Position numbers and translations under genes: made by a program. The notes below the pieces were generated by a model. The model was not told the origin of the DNA. It did no database searches and saw nothing but the letters and a program-made list of their open reading frames with translations. 42,819 bases of DNA from Alphaproteobacteria bacterium (GTDB lineage: Bacteria; Pseudomonadota; Alphaproteobacteria; Rhizobiales; JAKIUO01), in assembly GCA_024280895.1 (NCBI GenBank), contig JAJRPI010000065.1, forward strand, positions 1 through 42,819, read 5' to 3'. Shown here in pieces: positions 1 through 8,081 of the stretch (the first letter of the stretch is position 1; each line of letters begins with the position of its first letter).

Positions 1-1
1 C

Positions 2-403
2 AGTAATGTCACGCCGCCGGTTTGTCTGGCAGCTTTCACAGCCGCCGCCATTGCCAAATCACCGCCCATGAAAACGGGCTTTTCCGCCTGGAAAATCGCC
101 AAGGGCCTCTATGTCGTACCGTTGCTGTTTGCCTATACGCCATTGCTCTCGGGTGACTGGCTGAAAATGATGGAGATTTTTGTCTTTGCGCTGTTTGGCT
201 TATGGATTTTAAGCGCTGCGGTCGAGGGCCATTGGGAGAACCGCGTATCGATCATTCCGCGCCTGCTGGGTCTTGGGGTCGGCATCGCCCTGATCTGGCC
301 CGCCGCTCTGCCGCTCCACCTGATCGCGCTGGCCGGGTTTACTGCCTTGTTCGTCTGGAATATCAAATTCGCAGTGGCGACGCCAAGCACAAAAACTGCA
401 TGA
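2..403 (+). CDS. TRAP transporter fused permease, C-terminal fragment
   Basis: The reading frame is open from the window edge, so only the C-terminus of a longer gene is present. It begins with a segment rich in small residues (TPPVCLAAFTAAAIAKSPPM), then KTGFSAWKIAKGLYVVPLLF and several hydrophobic helices. This matches the end of the large 12-TM permease of TRAP transporters of the fused DctQM type, which import organic acids using a sodium or proton gradient and a periplasmic binding protein. The internal ATG at 68 is not a start, because the family sequence continues upstream of it. The rest of the transporter operon lies outside the window. Substrate cannot be told. Membrane topology and family call are from pattern recognition. 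Confidence 0.75.
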   Translation, partial: SNVTPPVCLAAFTAAAIAKSPPMKTGFSAWKIAKGLYVVPLLFAYTPLLSGDWLKMMEIFVFALFGLWILSAAVEGHWENRVSIIPRLLGLGVGIALIWPAALPLHLIALAGFTALFVWNIKFAVATPSTKTA

Positions 404-777
404 ATGTCATGATGAGAGACGACCGTTGCTTTGGCAAATTCTCGACTTGGCGCTTTTGAGCGGCGCCAGGATAGATCGCGAAGAGTGGATCCTCGATAAA
501 TATGCGGGTTGAATTCACTGCCCCGAAAAAAACCGTGGCCGCATATTTTCAAGGATGACGAAGCGGGGAATCACGAATATTTGCCATCCTCGAAACAAAC
601 GATAAGTGTCATCCCCGCGAAGGCGGGGAACCATACCCCCAGCATTCACAATTAATCTGATAACCTTTCAAACAATTTGTCAGGACAGGAAGTTTGTATC
701 CCGGCCTGCAACAGGATGGTCATATTAATTTTCTTCTGAATAAGGGAAACTTTAACGAGCGTCTAAGTCAATAACGC
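404..777. other. Intergenic region with one palindromic repeat copy
   Basis: No gene is visible in these 374 bases between the TRAP permease and the lipoprotein gene. Positions 607-640 contain a hairpin unit (ATCCCCGCGAAGGCGGGGA) of the same type as the repeats at 29763-29889 and 36427-36540. A fragment resembling the opposite end of that repeat (GGATGACGAAGCGGGG) lies at 553-568 but in the wrong relative orientation, so this looks like a degenerate or rearranged copy. Confidence 0.6.
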
Positions 778-1410
778 CTAGCTGGCACCAGCGGCATTTT
801 TGTCGAAAGCAACGAACACGCTATATTGACTGGCGGGAACGCCAGGTTCGATGGGGAATGACAGGCTCTGCACGGTGGAGAAACTGCCATGCAGTTTACC
901 GCCTTCAATATTGACAATCACATCCAGTTTAGTGGTCTGGATTTTCTTACTGGCTCTATCAGTCACATGGACAAGCACGGGCAGTTTGATCGCTCCCGAT
1001 TTACCAAGGGGCCCCAGCAATACACGACCGGCAACACCATATTTGACGGTGACCTGTCCTGGAGCAATTTCGCATTCACGGGCCGTTTTGGTAATTTCAC
1101 CACGATGCCGAATGGCAAGATTATCGCCAACACGGCCAATTTGGAAGATGGTCAACTGCGAATCATTCTTCCAGATAGAAATACGAGGACAACTGCCAAC
1201 GCCTCCTGCCTGTGCAGCTGGAACCATCTCATTTGCCGCCATGGCGAGTGAGCGTTCTTGCGGGAGCGCGGAGCTATTAATGGAAGCGGTGGTGTCTTCG
1301 GGGCTAGAGCTACCGAACATACCGCCAAGCTGTGTCATCGCGCAGCCGCTCGTCATCAGGCCAAAAGCCCCGACCAACAATATTCGCGCGACAATAGAAA
1401 CAGATTTCAT
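778..1410 (-). CDS. Putative lipoprotein of unknown function
   Basis: A 210-residue protein starting MKSVSIVARILLVGAFGLM followed by TSGC, a lipobox-like motif. It is therefore predicted to be exported and lipid-anchored at the cysteine near residue 23. The mature part begins with a low-complexity stretch (SSSPEDTTASINSS) and continues into a beta-rich region without a motif I recognise. In several alphaproteobacteria similar small lipoproteins sit alone on the chromosome, but I cannot assign a family. It stands alone on the minus strand, divergent from ispH with about 300 bases between them. Overlapping plus-strand frames of 200 and 120 residues are judged to be shadows because they lack a signal or family resemblance. 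Confidence 0.7.
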   Translation of the reverse strand: MKSVSIVARILLVGAFGLMTSGCAMTQLGGMFGSSSPEDTTASINSSALPQERSLAMAANEMVPAAQAGGVGSCPRISIWKNDSQLTIFQIGRVGDNLAIRHRGEITKTARECEIAPGQVTVKYGVAGRVLLGPLGKSGAIKLPVLVHVTDRASKKIQTTKLDVIVNIEGGKLHGSFSTVQSLSFPIEPGVPASQYSVFVAFDKNAAGAS

Positions 1411-1712
1411 GCTTGTTTCAGGAAAGATCCTGCACCTTTATTTCCGTAGCTGACGGCCGTTTTGCAGCCAGCCAATTGCAATATGCTCGCAATGATAACC
1501 CATTATGGTTACGCCAACCTAAACAACACGCAATGCTTAACAAAACGTAGCTTTTTGTTAAAATCAACTTACTACCAGCTAGCCTGTACCCGCAAGCCAC
1601 CAAAGGACAATTTCCCTACTGCTATATAAAACATGGTAAATATGGAGCTTGTATGTCACAGTTTTTGCCATACGGATTAGCCCTGCCTCTTTAAACCAGC
1701 GAGAATAGCTTT
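1411..1712. other. Divergent intergenic region between lipoprotein gene and ispH
   Basis: About 300 bases that should carry the promoters for both the minus-strand lipoprotein gene and plus-strand ispH. The stretch 1540-1660 is AT-rich (for example GCTATATAAAACATGG near 1622), as expected of a promoter region, but I could not fix a clear -35/-10 pair or operator. A 61-residue minus-strand frame here has no family resemblance. Confidence 0.4.
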
Positions 1713-2681
1713 ATGCCGCGCTTTGAGCCAAACCGTGCTCCCTTGAAAATATTGTTGTGCGAACCTCGTGGGTTTTGCGCAGGGGTTGATCGCGCCATCC
1801 AGATCGTTGAAAAATCCCTGCAACAATATGGGGCGCCCGTTTATGTGCGCCACGAGATCGTCCATAATCGCTATGTGGTTGACGACCTGAAGAAAAAGGG
1901 TGCGGTCTTTGTGGAAGAACTTAGCGAGGTGCCAGATGATGGCGCGCCGGTTATTTTTTCCGCTCATGGCGTGCCAAAATCCGTGCCTACTGCTGCCCGG
2001 CAACGCAAATTGTTTTACCTCGATGCCACCTGCCCGCTTGTTTCAAAAGTCCACCGTGAAGCCGAACGCCATTTTAGCGATGATCGAGAGACCATTCTCA
2101 TCGGTCACGCAGGACATCCCGAAGTCATCGGCACGATGGGACAATTGCCAGCCGGAGCTGTGTCGCTGGTCGAAACTGCAAGTGATGCACGCCAATTTAC
2201 GCCACAGGGCGGCGCACAGCTTGCCTATATCACCCAGACAACATTGTCCCTTGATGACACCAAGGAAATTATCGAGATCCTCACAGCGCGTTTTCCAGAT
2301 ATTAAAGCACCTCGCAAAGACGATATCTGTTATGCCACCACCAACCGTCAGCAAGCCGTCAAAACCATTGCCGATCGCTGCGACGCCTTTTTGATTGTTG
2401 GTGCCCCCAACAGCTCCAACTCCATGCGTCTTGTGGAAGTTGCCGCTCGTTCTGGCTGCCCAAATGCCGCACTCGTACAACGAGCCAGCGATATTGACTG
2501 GGCCTCTTTTTCTGGCGTAGAAACGCTGGGCATCTCGGCGGGAGCATCCGCGCCAGAAGTGCTTGTTGATGAAATCATCGAAAGCTTTGAAAAGCGCTAT
2601 CAAATTAGCGTAAAAAGCATCACAACGGCAACCGAAGACATTGCCTTCAAGCTGCCCAAAGAACTGACGCAAGCAAACTAA
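1713..2681 (+). CDS. ispH: 4-hydroxy-3-methylbut-2-enyl diphosphate reductase
   Basis: IspH (LytB) catalyses the last step of the MEP isoprenoid pathway, reducing HMBPP to IPP and DMAPP with a 4Fe-4S cluster. The 322-residue length is usual for the family. The three cluster cysteines are visible in [11 protein letters not shown] (Cys22), [11 protein letters not shown] and [11 protein letters not shown]. The family motifs [20 protein letters not shown] and [13 protein letters not shown] are present, as is [15 protein letters not shown] near the C-terminus. It is followed about 40 bases later by thrB and then rnhA, an order typical of Hyphomicrobiales. The start is the ATG at 1713; its ribosome binding site is weak (GCGAGAA about 9 bases upstream). 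The call is secure. Confidence 0.97.
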   Translation: MPRFEPNRAPLKILLCEPRGFCAGVDRAIQIVEKSLQQYGAPVYVRHEIVHNRYVVDDLKKKGAVFVEELSEVPDDGAPVIFSAHGVPKSVPTAARQRKLFYLDATCPLVSKVHREAERHFSDDRETILIGHAGHPEVIGTMGQLPAGAVSLVETASDARQFTPQGGAQLAYITQTTLSLDDTKEIIEILTARFPDIKAPRKDDICYATTNRQQAVKTIADRCDAFLIVGAPNSSNSMRLVEVAARSGCPNAALVQRASDIDWASFSGVETLGISAGASAPEVLVDEIIESFEKRYQISVKSITTATEDIAFKLPKELTQAN

Positions 2682-2722
2682 CCCCACAAAATGAATTCCG
2701 ATTGAACTAATGGAGAATTGAC

Positions 2723-3688
2723 CTGGCTGTCTATACGCAAATTGCCGATGATGATCTGCGCTCGTTTCTAGCCGACTATGATGTCGGGGATCTGCATAGC
2801 TACAAGGGCATCGCCGAGGGCGTTCAAAACACCAACTATCTGGTGCGCACCTCCAAAACTTCCTATATTCTGACGCTCTATGAAAAACTCGTGGAAACCA
2901 AAGACCTGCCGTTTTTCCTCGGGCTGATGGAGCATTTGGCAACCCACAATATTTCCTGCCCCCTGCCTGTTGAAGACAAAAAAGGGCAGGTCCTCAAAAC
3001 CTTGTCGGGCCGCCCCGCCGTGATGGTGACTTTTCTTGACGGGTTCTCAGTGAATCGCCCCAAGCGCTTGCATTGCGGCGAACTTGGCACGGCGCTGGGG
3101 GCAATGCACGTGGCGGGTGCAGATTTTGAGATGGTCCGGCCCAATGCCCTGACGCTCGCGGACTGGCGGCCTTTGTTTGAAAAGTGCGGAGAGAATGTCG
3201 ATGACATTCATCCCGGCTTGCACGATGTCATTACGACCGAGCTGGCTTTTTTGGAAGATAATTGGCCCAAAGATCTGCCCACCGGCATCATTCACGCGGA
3301 TCTATTCCCCGACAATGCCTTTTTCCTCGACGATCACCTGTCGGGCCTCATCGATTTTTATTTCGCCTGCAATGATTTTTTTGCTTACGATCTGGCCATT
3401 TGTCTCAATGCCTGGTGCTTTGAAGCAGATAGCAGTTTCAACATGACCAATGCCCGCGCCCTATTATCTGGCTATGAGCAAACAAGACCTTTGCACGAAC
3501 AAGAACTTGAAGCGCTGCCACTGCTGGCCCGCGGTGCCGCGTTACGCTTTTTGCTGACCCGCATCTATGATTGGCTCAACACGCCCAAAGATGCACTGGT
3601 CAATCGCCATGATCCCCGCGAGTATTTGCGCAAACTGCGCTTCCACCAACAGATTAAAAATGTCAGTGAATATGGATTTGGCAAATGA
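2723..3688 (+). CDS. thrB: Homoserine kinase, apparent CTG start
   Basis: ThrB of the alphaproteobacterial kinase fold (aminoglycoside-phosphotransferase-like) phosphorylates homoserine on the way to threonine. Motifs include [11 protein letters not shown] in the nucleotide loop, the catalytic loop [13 protein letters not shown] and [18 protein letters not shown]. The first ATG/GTG in frame is the GTG at 2843, but starting there removes about 40 conserved residues. The frame continues upstream as [20 protein letters not shown], the usual N-terminus of this family, back to a CTG at 2723 preceded by TGGAG at 2711-2715. An in-frame stop at 2708-2710 excludes anything further upstream. I therefore place the start at CTG 2723, giving 321 residues, the family's usual size. 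The stop overlaps the rnhA start (ATGA), so translation is probably coupled. Confidence 0.9.
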   Translation: MAVYTQIADDDLRSFLADYDVGDLHSYKGIAEGVQNTNYLVRTSKTSYILTLYEKLVETKDLPFFLGLMEHLATHNISCPLPVEDKKGQVLKTLSGRPAVMVTFLDGFSVNRPKRLHCGELGTALGAMHVAGADFEMVRPNALTLADWRPLFEKCGENVDDIHPGLHDVITTELAFLEDNWPKDLPTGIIHADLFPDNAFFLDDHLSGLIDFYFACNDFFAYDLAICLNAWCFEADSSFNMTNARALLSGYEQTRPLHEQELEALPLLARGAALRFLLTRIYDWLNTPKDALVNRHDPREYLRKLRFHQQIKNVSEYGFGK

Positions 3689-4617
3689 GTGATCAACAGC
3701 TTGCAGCTAATGTGGTGATCTACACCGATGGTGCCTGTTCGGGAAATCCAGGCCCGGGCGGCTGGGGCGCGACCATGATGTTTGGCCCCAATAATGGGAA
3801 TATGCAGCGCCGTGAAATAAGAGGCGGCGAGCGCGATACCACCAATAACCGCATGGAGCTGATGGCCGCCATCAAGGCGCTTCAATATCCAGAGCAACGC
3901 AGTACCATCGATCTGCACACCGACAGCACCTATGTACGCAAGGGCATCACCGAATGGATCCACGGCTGGAAGCGCCGGGGCTGGAAAACAGCCGCTAAAA
4001 AACCGGTTAAGAACGCCGATCTCTGGCAAGAACTGGATGAAGCGCGCACCCATCACGATGTCACCTGGCACTGGGTCAAGGGTCATGCGGGACACCCTGA
4101 AAACGAGCGCGCTGATGAACTGGCCGGCATGGGGCTCAAAGAAACTCTTGCCGGAGAGCCATCCCCCGAAATAATCCAAAGCGCCGAACCACCCGCGCTT
4201 TCGATCAGCGCCGCCTTTGATCTCGATCCTCGCCTAGCCGCTGACAGCGTTGAAATAGGCCCGCTCAAATTGTGCTCGGTCCGCTTGATGAACGATCATC
4301 GCTATCCCTGGCTGATCCTCATACCGCAAGCCCAGAATATGAGCGAACTCACTGATCTATCAGATGCTGACAGCCTTGTTTTGATGCACGAAATTCGCCG
4401 GGTGTCGAGCGCCATGGAGGAGCTGTTTCGGCCACAAAAACTGAATATTGGTGCCCTTGGCAATATTGTCGAGCAATTGCATATTCATATCATTGCCCGC
4501 CATGATGATGATCCAGCCTGGCCCGGCCCGGTATGGGGGCATAGCCCAGCCGAGGCCTATGATGACAAGCAGCTCGAAAATCTTTGCACGATTATCAAAA
4601 AAGTACTGATAAACTAG
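3685..4617 (+). CDS. rnhA: Ribonuclease HI fused to a HIT-family domain
   Basis: Residues 1-150 are a complete RNase HI, which cleaves the RNA strand of RNA-DNA hybrids. The catalytic acids are Asp15 ([16 protein letters not shown]), Glu58 ([10 protein letters not shown]), Asp80 (HTDSTYV) and Asp144 (ENERADELA), with the flexible-loop His134. After a linker of about 30 residues the chain continues from about residue 180 as a HIT-like domain: [46 protein letters not shown] and PAWPGPVWG. The HIT triad is reduced to H266-x-H268 with Ile in place of the third histidine, as I recall for the stand-alone alphaproteobacterial HIT proteins of this type. RNase HI alone is about 150 residues, so the 310-residue length reflects fusion. 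The gene overlaps thrB by four bases. Confidence 0.92.
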   Translation: MSDQQLAANVVIYTDGACSGNPGPGGWGATMMFGPNNGNMQRREIRGGERDTTNNRMELMAAIKALQYPEQRSTIDLHTDSTYVRKGITEWIHGWKRRGWKTAAKKPVKNADLWQELDEARTHHDVTWHWVKGHAGHPENERADELAGMGLKETLAGEPSPEIIQSAEPPALSISAAFDLDPRLAADSVEIGPLKLCSVRLMNDHRYPWLILIPQAQNMSELTDLSDADSLVLMHEIRRVSSAMEELFRPQKLNIGALGNIVEQLHIHIIARHDDDPAWPGPVWGHSPAEAYDDKQLENLCTIIKKVLIN

Positions 4618-4701
4618 GTTCTCTTATTGGCGGTATCCGCAATGCGACCACATTCGAACTTTTATATGTAATTTAATCTGGCGGGCTTGCAGGAGGTGAA
4701 A

Positions 4702-5385
4702 ATGGGACTTTTCAGACGCAATAAAGCAGATCAATTTATCAATGAAGCCATCGATCAGGCCAGAGGGGCTTCCGAAATCTCTCATGCGGGATTATTCGCG
4801 ACGATCATTTCGGCTTTTGCCCTAATGTTTTCTGGTTATAGTTTCTATGAAACCGTTGTGCGTTCCGCAGATTTTGCCGTCTATGTACCACCGCGCATCG
4901 CTTATACTGATCCCAACAGCCCCGAACACCCCTTTGAAGTATTCATCGTACCCTTGACCCTTGCTAATGATGGTGCCCGCACCGGCACAGTTTTGTCCAT
5001 CGATCTCAATGTCACCAATCCTCGTACCGGCAAAACCAAGAGGTTTTACGCCGCCCATCTGGGCACCTGGGGGCAAAGTCCCAAAACGCCGTTTATGCCG
5101 GTCGCCTTGCTGGGCAAAACAAGCTATTCCAAGCCCATGCAATTCGTGCCGCGCGCCGATGAGAAGATCAACCGCATTCTGGATTTTGAAGCGGGGGACT
5201 ATGAATTTGAACTACGGCTCAATACTGCCTCGCCCGACAATGCCATGCCATTCCTCATGCCAAAGAACCACCCGTTGCGCTTTTCCATGCAAACTCACAA
5301 AATGAATTATTTCCGCTTCAACAAAACCGGTACGCAAGCCATGTGGTCCAAAGACGCCCGCCCCGCTGCAACCGGCGCGCAATAG
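4702..5385 (+). CDS. Membrane-anchored protein of unknown function
   Basis: A 227-residue protein that starts at ATG 4702 with a strong ribosome binding site (AGGAGG at 4691-4696, 5-base spacer); the TTG at 4687 is thereby disfavoured. The N-terminal 30 residues are charged and polar (GLFRRNKADQFINEAIDQAR). One hydrophobic segment follows (LFATIISAFALMFSGYSFYE), then a beta-rich extracytoplasmic domain containing YVPPRIAYTDPNSPEHPFEV and LTLANDGARTGTVLSIDLNV. The topology suggests a single-pass membrane protein with its bulk in the periplasm. I do not recognise the family. The last gene before the riboswitch region, it is separated from rnhA by about 85 bases and probably has its own promoter. 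Confidence 0.75.
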   Translation: MGLFRRNKADQFINEAIDQARGASEISHAGLFATIISAFALMFSGYSFYETVVRSADFAVYVPPRIAYTDPNSPEHPFEVFIVPLTLANDGARTGTVLSIDLNVTNPRTGKTKRFYAAHLGTWGQSPKTPFMPVALLGKTSYSKPMQFVPRADEKINRILDFEAGDYEFELRLNTASPDNAMPFLMPKNHPLRFSMQTHKMNYFRFNKTGTQAMWSKDARPAATGAQ

Positions 5386-5699
5386 CCTCACCCATTTTAC
5401 CTCAACCCCCTCACCCCACCCTCTCCCCGAAGGGGGAGAAGGAGCAATAAGGTTCCAACCTCGAAACCCGTAGGGTGCAATTTATTGCTCCGTTTGACCT
5501 AGCAACCACCTTGGATATTTGTTGATAGTCTGATCGGTGCAATAAATTGCACCCTACGCTTTAGCAACCAGCCACGAAGCCCGTTTTCTCTCAATCATTT
5601 GAAATAAAACAATAAATTTTGCCTATGCAAATATCTCCCCGCGATTGATATTTATTGCGTGTTGACAGCCCCTTCCCCTTCGCCTAATTTTGCTCATCT
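5386..5699. other. Intergenic region with palindromic repeats
   Basis: No gene is visible. It contains a pyrimidine-rich repeat (CCCTCACCCCACCCTCTCCCC at about 5407-5427, followed by GAAGGGGGAGAAGG) that can fold into a hairpin and may end transcription of the upstream gene. A separate inverted-repeat element at 5469-5558 is listed on its own. The rest is AT-rich and leads into the riboswitch, so the promoter of the cob operon should lie between about 5600 and 5700. Confidence 0.5.
5469..5558. repeat. MITE-like element with 20-bp perfect inverted repeats
   Basis: The 20-base arm CGTAGGGTGCAATTTATTGC at 5469-5488 is repeated exactly as its reverse complement at 5539-5558, with 50 bases between. 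The arms are themselves near-palindromic around TGCAAT/ATTGCA. A related pair lies at 29364-29452. The arrangement suggests a small non-autonomous element or a structured intergenic repeat. No coding sequence lies inside. Confidence 0.75.
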
Positions 5700-5905
5700 G
5701 CTTCAGGTTTCCTTTCGATGGTTTTTGAAAGGATGAAATGGGAAGCCGGTGCGCTTTGTTTCATGACAGGCAATTCCGGCGCTGCCCCCGCAACGGTAGG
5801 TGAGGTTTGACAGATCACGAAGCCACTGTATCAAGCGATATGGGAAGGCGGTCTGTCTGGTCACAATTTTGACCCCTCATGAGCCCGGAGACCGGCCCGA
5901 AGCTT
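5700..5905 (+). promoter_or_regulatory. Cobalamin (B12) riboswitch
   Basis: The hallmarks of the adenosylcobalamin aptamer occur in order. A 5' hairpin CCTTTC...GAAAGG lies at 5711-5732. The core GGGAAGCCGGTG is at about 5740-5751 and its partner AATTCCGGCGCTGCCCCCGC with AACGGTA at about 5772-5797. GCCACTG is at 5822-5828, GGGAAGGCGG at 5842-5851, and the B12 box GAGCCCGGAGACCGGCCC at 5881-5898. It lies 240 bases before cobO and reads in the same direction, so it should turn off the 19-kb operon when adenosylcobalamin is plentiful. I see no hairpin followed by a T-run before cobO, so control may be at translation initiation; that part is inference. Outer boundaries are approximate. Confidence 0.93.
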
Positions 5906-6036
5906 TACGGTTGGCATGCGGAGGGCATTGCCGGAGCTGGCGAGTTATGATCCATAATCTCACGGCTTTGACACACTCTTCTCACATCAATCCTTTGTGG
6001 CACTCAATCGCGCGGGCGGCGTGATAAAGGAAGAGT

Positions 6037-6144
6037 ATGATGGGCATCTGGTTTAACTCCCCTGTGGCAATGAAGCTTCAAGGCTCATTGATCACCTCGG
6101 TGGTCGCATCCCCCTGTTTTTCAATCGAGGGGACAATTTCGTGA
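6037..6144 (+). CDS. Possible 35-residue leader ORF coupled to cobO
   Basis: Between the riboswitch and cobO a short frame begins at ATG 6037 (second ATG at 6040), with AAAGGAAG at 6027-6033 about 3 bases upstream. It reads MMGIWFNSPVAMKLQGSLIT and further residues, ending at TGA 6142-6144. That stop overlaps the cobO GTG start at 6141-6143 (GTGA). The overlap is the same coupling arrangement used between genes throughout this operon. The peptide has no family resemblance and could be chance. If it is translated, the riboswitch could govern cobO through this leader. No protein-level support exists in the sequence. Confidence 0.3.
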   Translation: MMGIWFNSPVAMKLQGSLITSVVASPCFSIEGTIS

Positions 6145-6742
6145 GCCAAGAAACACAAAAAAAACATCAGACGAAAATGGCCCGCAAGAAAAAGGTCGTG
6201 GACGAGGGCATTAGTCGTGCCGACCGCGAACAGGGCCTGCTTCTGGTGCTCACCGGCAATGGCAAAGGCAAATCAAGTTCGGCCTTTGGCATGATCGCGC
6301 GTGCCCTTGGTCATGGCATGAAAGTGGGGGTTGCCCAATTCATCAAGGGCAGCTCAGATACAGGGGAAGAAAGTTTTTTCAAGAACCATCCACGCGTCAC
6401 CTGGCATGTTTTGGGGGAAGGTTTTACCTGGGAAACCCAGAATCTTGAAAAGACAAGCAAACGGCTGAAAAAGGCTGGGATGTGGCCCGCCAAATGTTGC
6501 ATGATCCCTCCTATGATCTCATCGTACTTGACGAGCTGACCTATCCCTTGCGCTATAAATGGCTCGATATGGACAAGGTACTGGCCGACCTTCAAGCCCG
6601 CCACGACATGCAGCATGTGGTGGTGACGGGCCGCGGAGCGCTATCAGCGCTTGTTGAAGCCGCTGATACCGTCACCGAACTGGCCGATAAAAAACATGCT
6701 TATCGCGCAGGCGTAAAGGCGCAAAAGGGGATTGATCTATGA
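6141..6742 (+). pseudogene. cobO: Cob(I)yrinic acid a,c-diamide adenosyltransferase, one-base frameshift
   Basis: CobO/BtuR attaches the 5'-deoxyadenosyl group of ATP to reduced corrinoid. The N-terminal part starts at GTG 6141 after GAGGGGA, and carries KMARKKKV, the P-loop TGNGKGKSSSAFGM, ALGHGMKVGVAQFIKG and GEGFTWETQ. After LEK at about 6452 the frame turns to nonsense and stops at 6539. The missing half, EKGWDVARQMLHDPSYDLIV to VKAQKGIDL, is in the next frame and ends at 6742. Inserting one G after position 6452 restores LEKDKQTAEKGWDVARQ and a 200-residue protein of normal length. The deletion is thus either real, making cobO a pseudogene, or a base-call error, which I think more likely as all other genes of the operon are intact. 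The stop overlaps the cobB start (ATGA). Confidence 0.9.
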
Positions 6743-8076
6743 GTTCCCCTTCTTCGTATTCCAAGGCAAGGCAATGCCCGGCGCTGTTTATCGCCGCACC
6801 AGCTTCTGGCCAGGGAAAAACCACGGTCACAGCCGCCCTCGCGCGACATTATCGCGATGCTGGACAAACAGTGCGGGTGTTTAAAACCGGACCCGACTTT
6901 CTAGACCCGATGATCCTTGAACAAGCCAGCGGCCATCCCGTCTATCAGCTTGATCTATGGATGGGCGGCGAGCAGCATTGCCGTGACCTGCTTTACAAGG
7001 CGGCGAAAACAGCCGATCTCATCCTCATTGAAGGGGTGATGGGACTGTTCGATGGTGAAAAATCAAGCGCGGATCTGGCGACCTTGTTCAATATTCCGGT
7101 GCTTGCCGTCATCAATGGCAGCGCTATGGCCCAGACATTTGGAGCGCTCGCTCATGGTCTGGCGACCTACCGTTCCGATCTGCCATTCGCTGGCGTATTT
7201 GCCAATCGGGTTGCCTCTGACAGCCATTTCGAAATGCTCGAAGAAAGCCTGCCAGATGGCCTCGACATGCTGGGCTGGTTGCCGCGCAATGAAGAGATCG
7301 CTCTGCCCAGTCGTCATTTGGGGCTTGTGCAAGCAAGCGAAATTGCCGATCTCGACAATCGTATCTCGCTCGCCGCCCTCGCCCTGAAGGACATTCAAAA
7401 ATTCACGCCTGCAAGCGTTTCGTTCGAGCCCGCGAAACTGGATGCACCCTCCAATCAGCTCGAGGGGCTACGTATTGCCATCGCGCAAGACGCCTCTTTT
7501 TCGTTTCTTTATCACGCCAATCTTGATCTGTTGCGCGACGAGGGTGCTGAACTTTTATTTTTCTCACCGCTTATAGACCAGCAATTGCCCGATGCCGATG
7601 CGCTTTATCTGCCCGGTGGCTATCCCGAATTGCATCTGGATGAATTGGCCGCAAATGCTCCTATGCTAGAGGCCATCCGCGCCCATCACCGCTCTGGCAA
7701 ACCGATCCATGCTGAATGTGGCGGCATGCTCTACCTGTTTGATCAGCTGACCAATAAAGAGGGAGCAAGCGCCGAACTTGTGGGGCTGATGCCCGGCCAT
7801 GCTCGCATGCAAAAAAGACTGTCAAACCTTGGCATGCACGCCATTGAGCTGCCCGAGGGCAATTTGCGTGGTCACACCTATCATTATTCAAAACTCGATA
7901 GCCCGCTCGAACCCATCGCCTTGAGTGTAGGGGCTCGCAAGGGCCGCACCGGCGAACCTGTGTTTCGTGATCTAAGGCTCAATGCCTCCTATCTTCATCT
8001 GTATTTTCCATCCAATCCAATGGCCGCAACAAAGCTGTTCGCGTCCTCAAATCAAATCTCGCCAAACGAAAGGTAA
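6739..8076 (+). CDS. cobB: Cobyrinic acid a,c-diamide synthase
   Basis: CobB/CbiA amidates the a and c side chains of the corrin ring with glutamine and ATP. The N-terminal synthetase domain has the P-loop AAPASGQGKTTVTAAL and KTGPDFLDPMILEQASG, then IEGVMGLFDG. The C-terminal type-1 glutamine amidotransferase domain has LYLPGGYPELH, the nucleophile cysteine in HAECGGMLYLFD, and GHTYHYS with the catalytic histidine. Length 445 residues is usual. In the early-cobalt pathway the substrate would be cobyrinate, the product feeding CobO. It starts within an ATGA overlap with cobO. The family call is secure; cobB and cbiA are alternative names for the same function. Confidence 0.96.
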   Translation: MSSPSSYSKARQCPALFIAAPASGQGKTTVTAALARHYRDAGQTVRVFKTGPDFLDPMILEQASGHPVYQLDLWMGGEQHCRDLLYKAAKTADLILIEGVMGLFDGEKSSADLATLFNIPVLAVINGSAMAQTFGALAHGLATYRSDLPFAGVFANRVASDSHFEMLEESLPDGLDMLGWLPRNEEIALPSRHLGLVQASEIADLDNRISLAALALKDIQKFTPASVSFEPAKLDAPSNQLEGLRIAIAQDASFSFLYHANLDLLRDEGAELLFFSPLIDQQLPDADALYLPGGYPELHLDELAANAPMLEAIRAHHRSGKPIHAECGGMLYLFDQLTNKEGASAELVGLMPGHARMQKRLSNLGMHAIELPEGNLRGHTYHYSKLDSPLEPIALSVGARKGRTGEPVFRDLRLNASYLHLYFPSNPMAATKLFASSNQISPNER

Positions 8077-8081
8077 CACTC

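Noticed and set aside
851-1453. 200-residue plus-strand frame opposite the lipoprotein gene
   Set aside because: No ribosome binding site or recognisable domain; the minus-strand frame has a proper signal peptide and lipobox.
2043-2942. 299-residue minus-strand frame opposite ispH
   Set aside because: It lies entirely antisense to conserved ispH and the start of thrB, has no family motifs, and has a residue composition typical of a shadow frame.
5800-6024. 74-residue frame over the riboswitch
   Set aside because: It covers conserved aptamer sequence including the B12 box, so the RNA structure explains the conservation.
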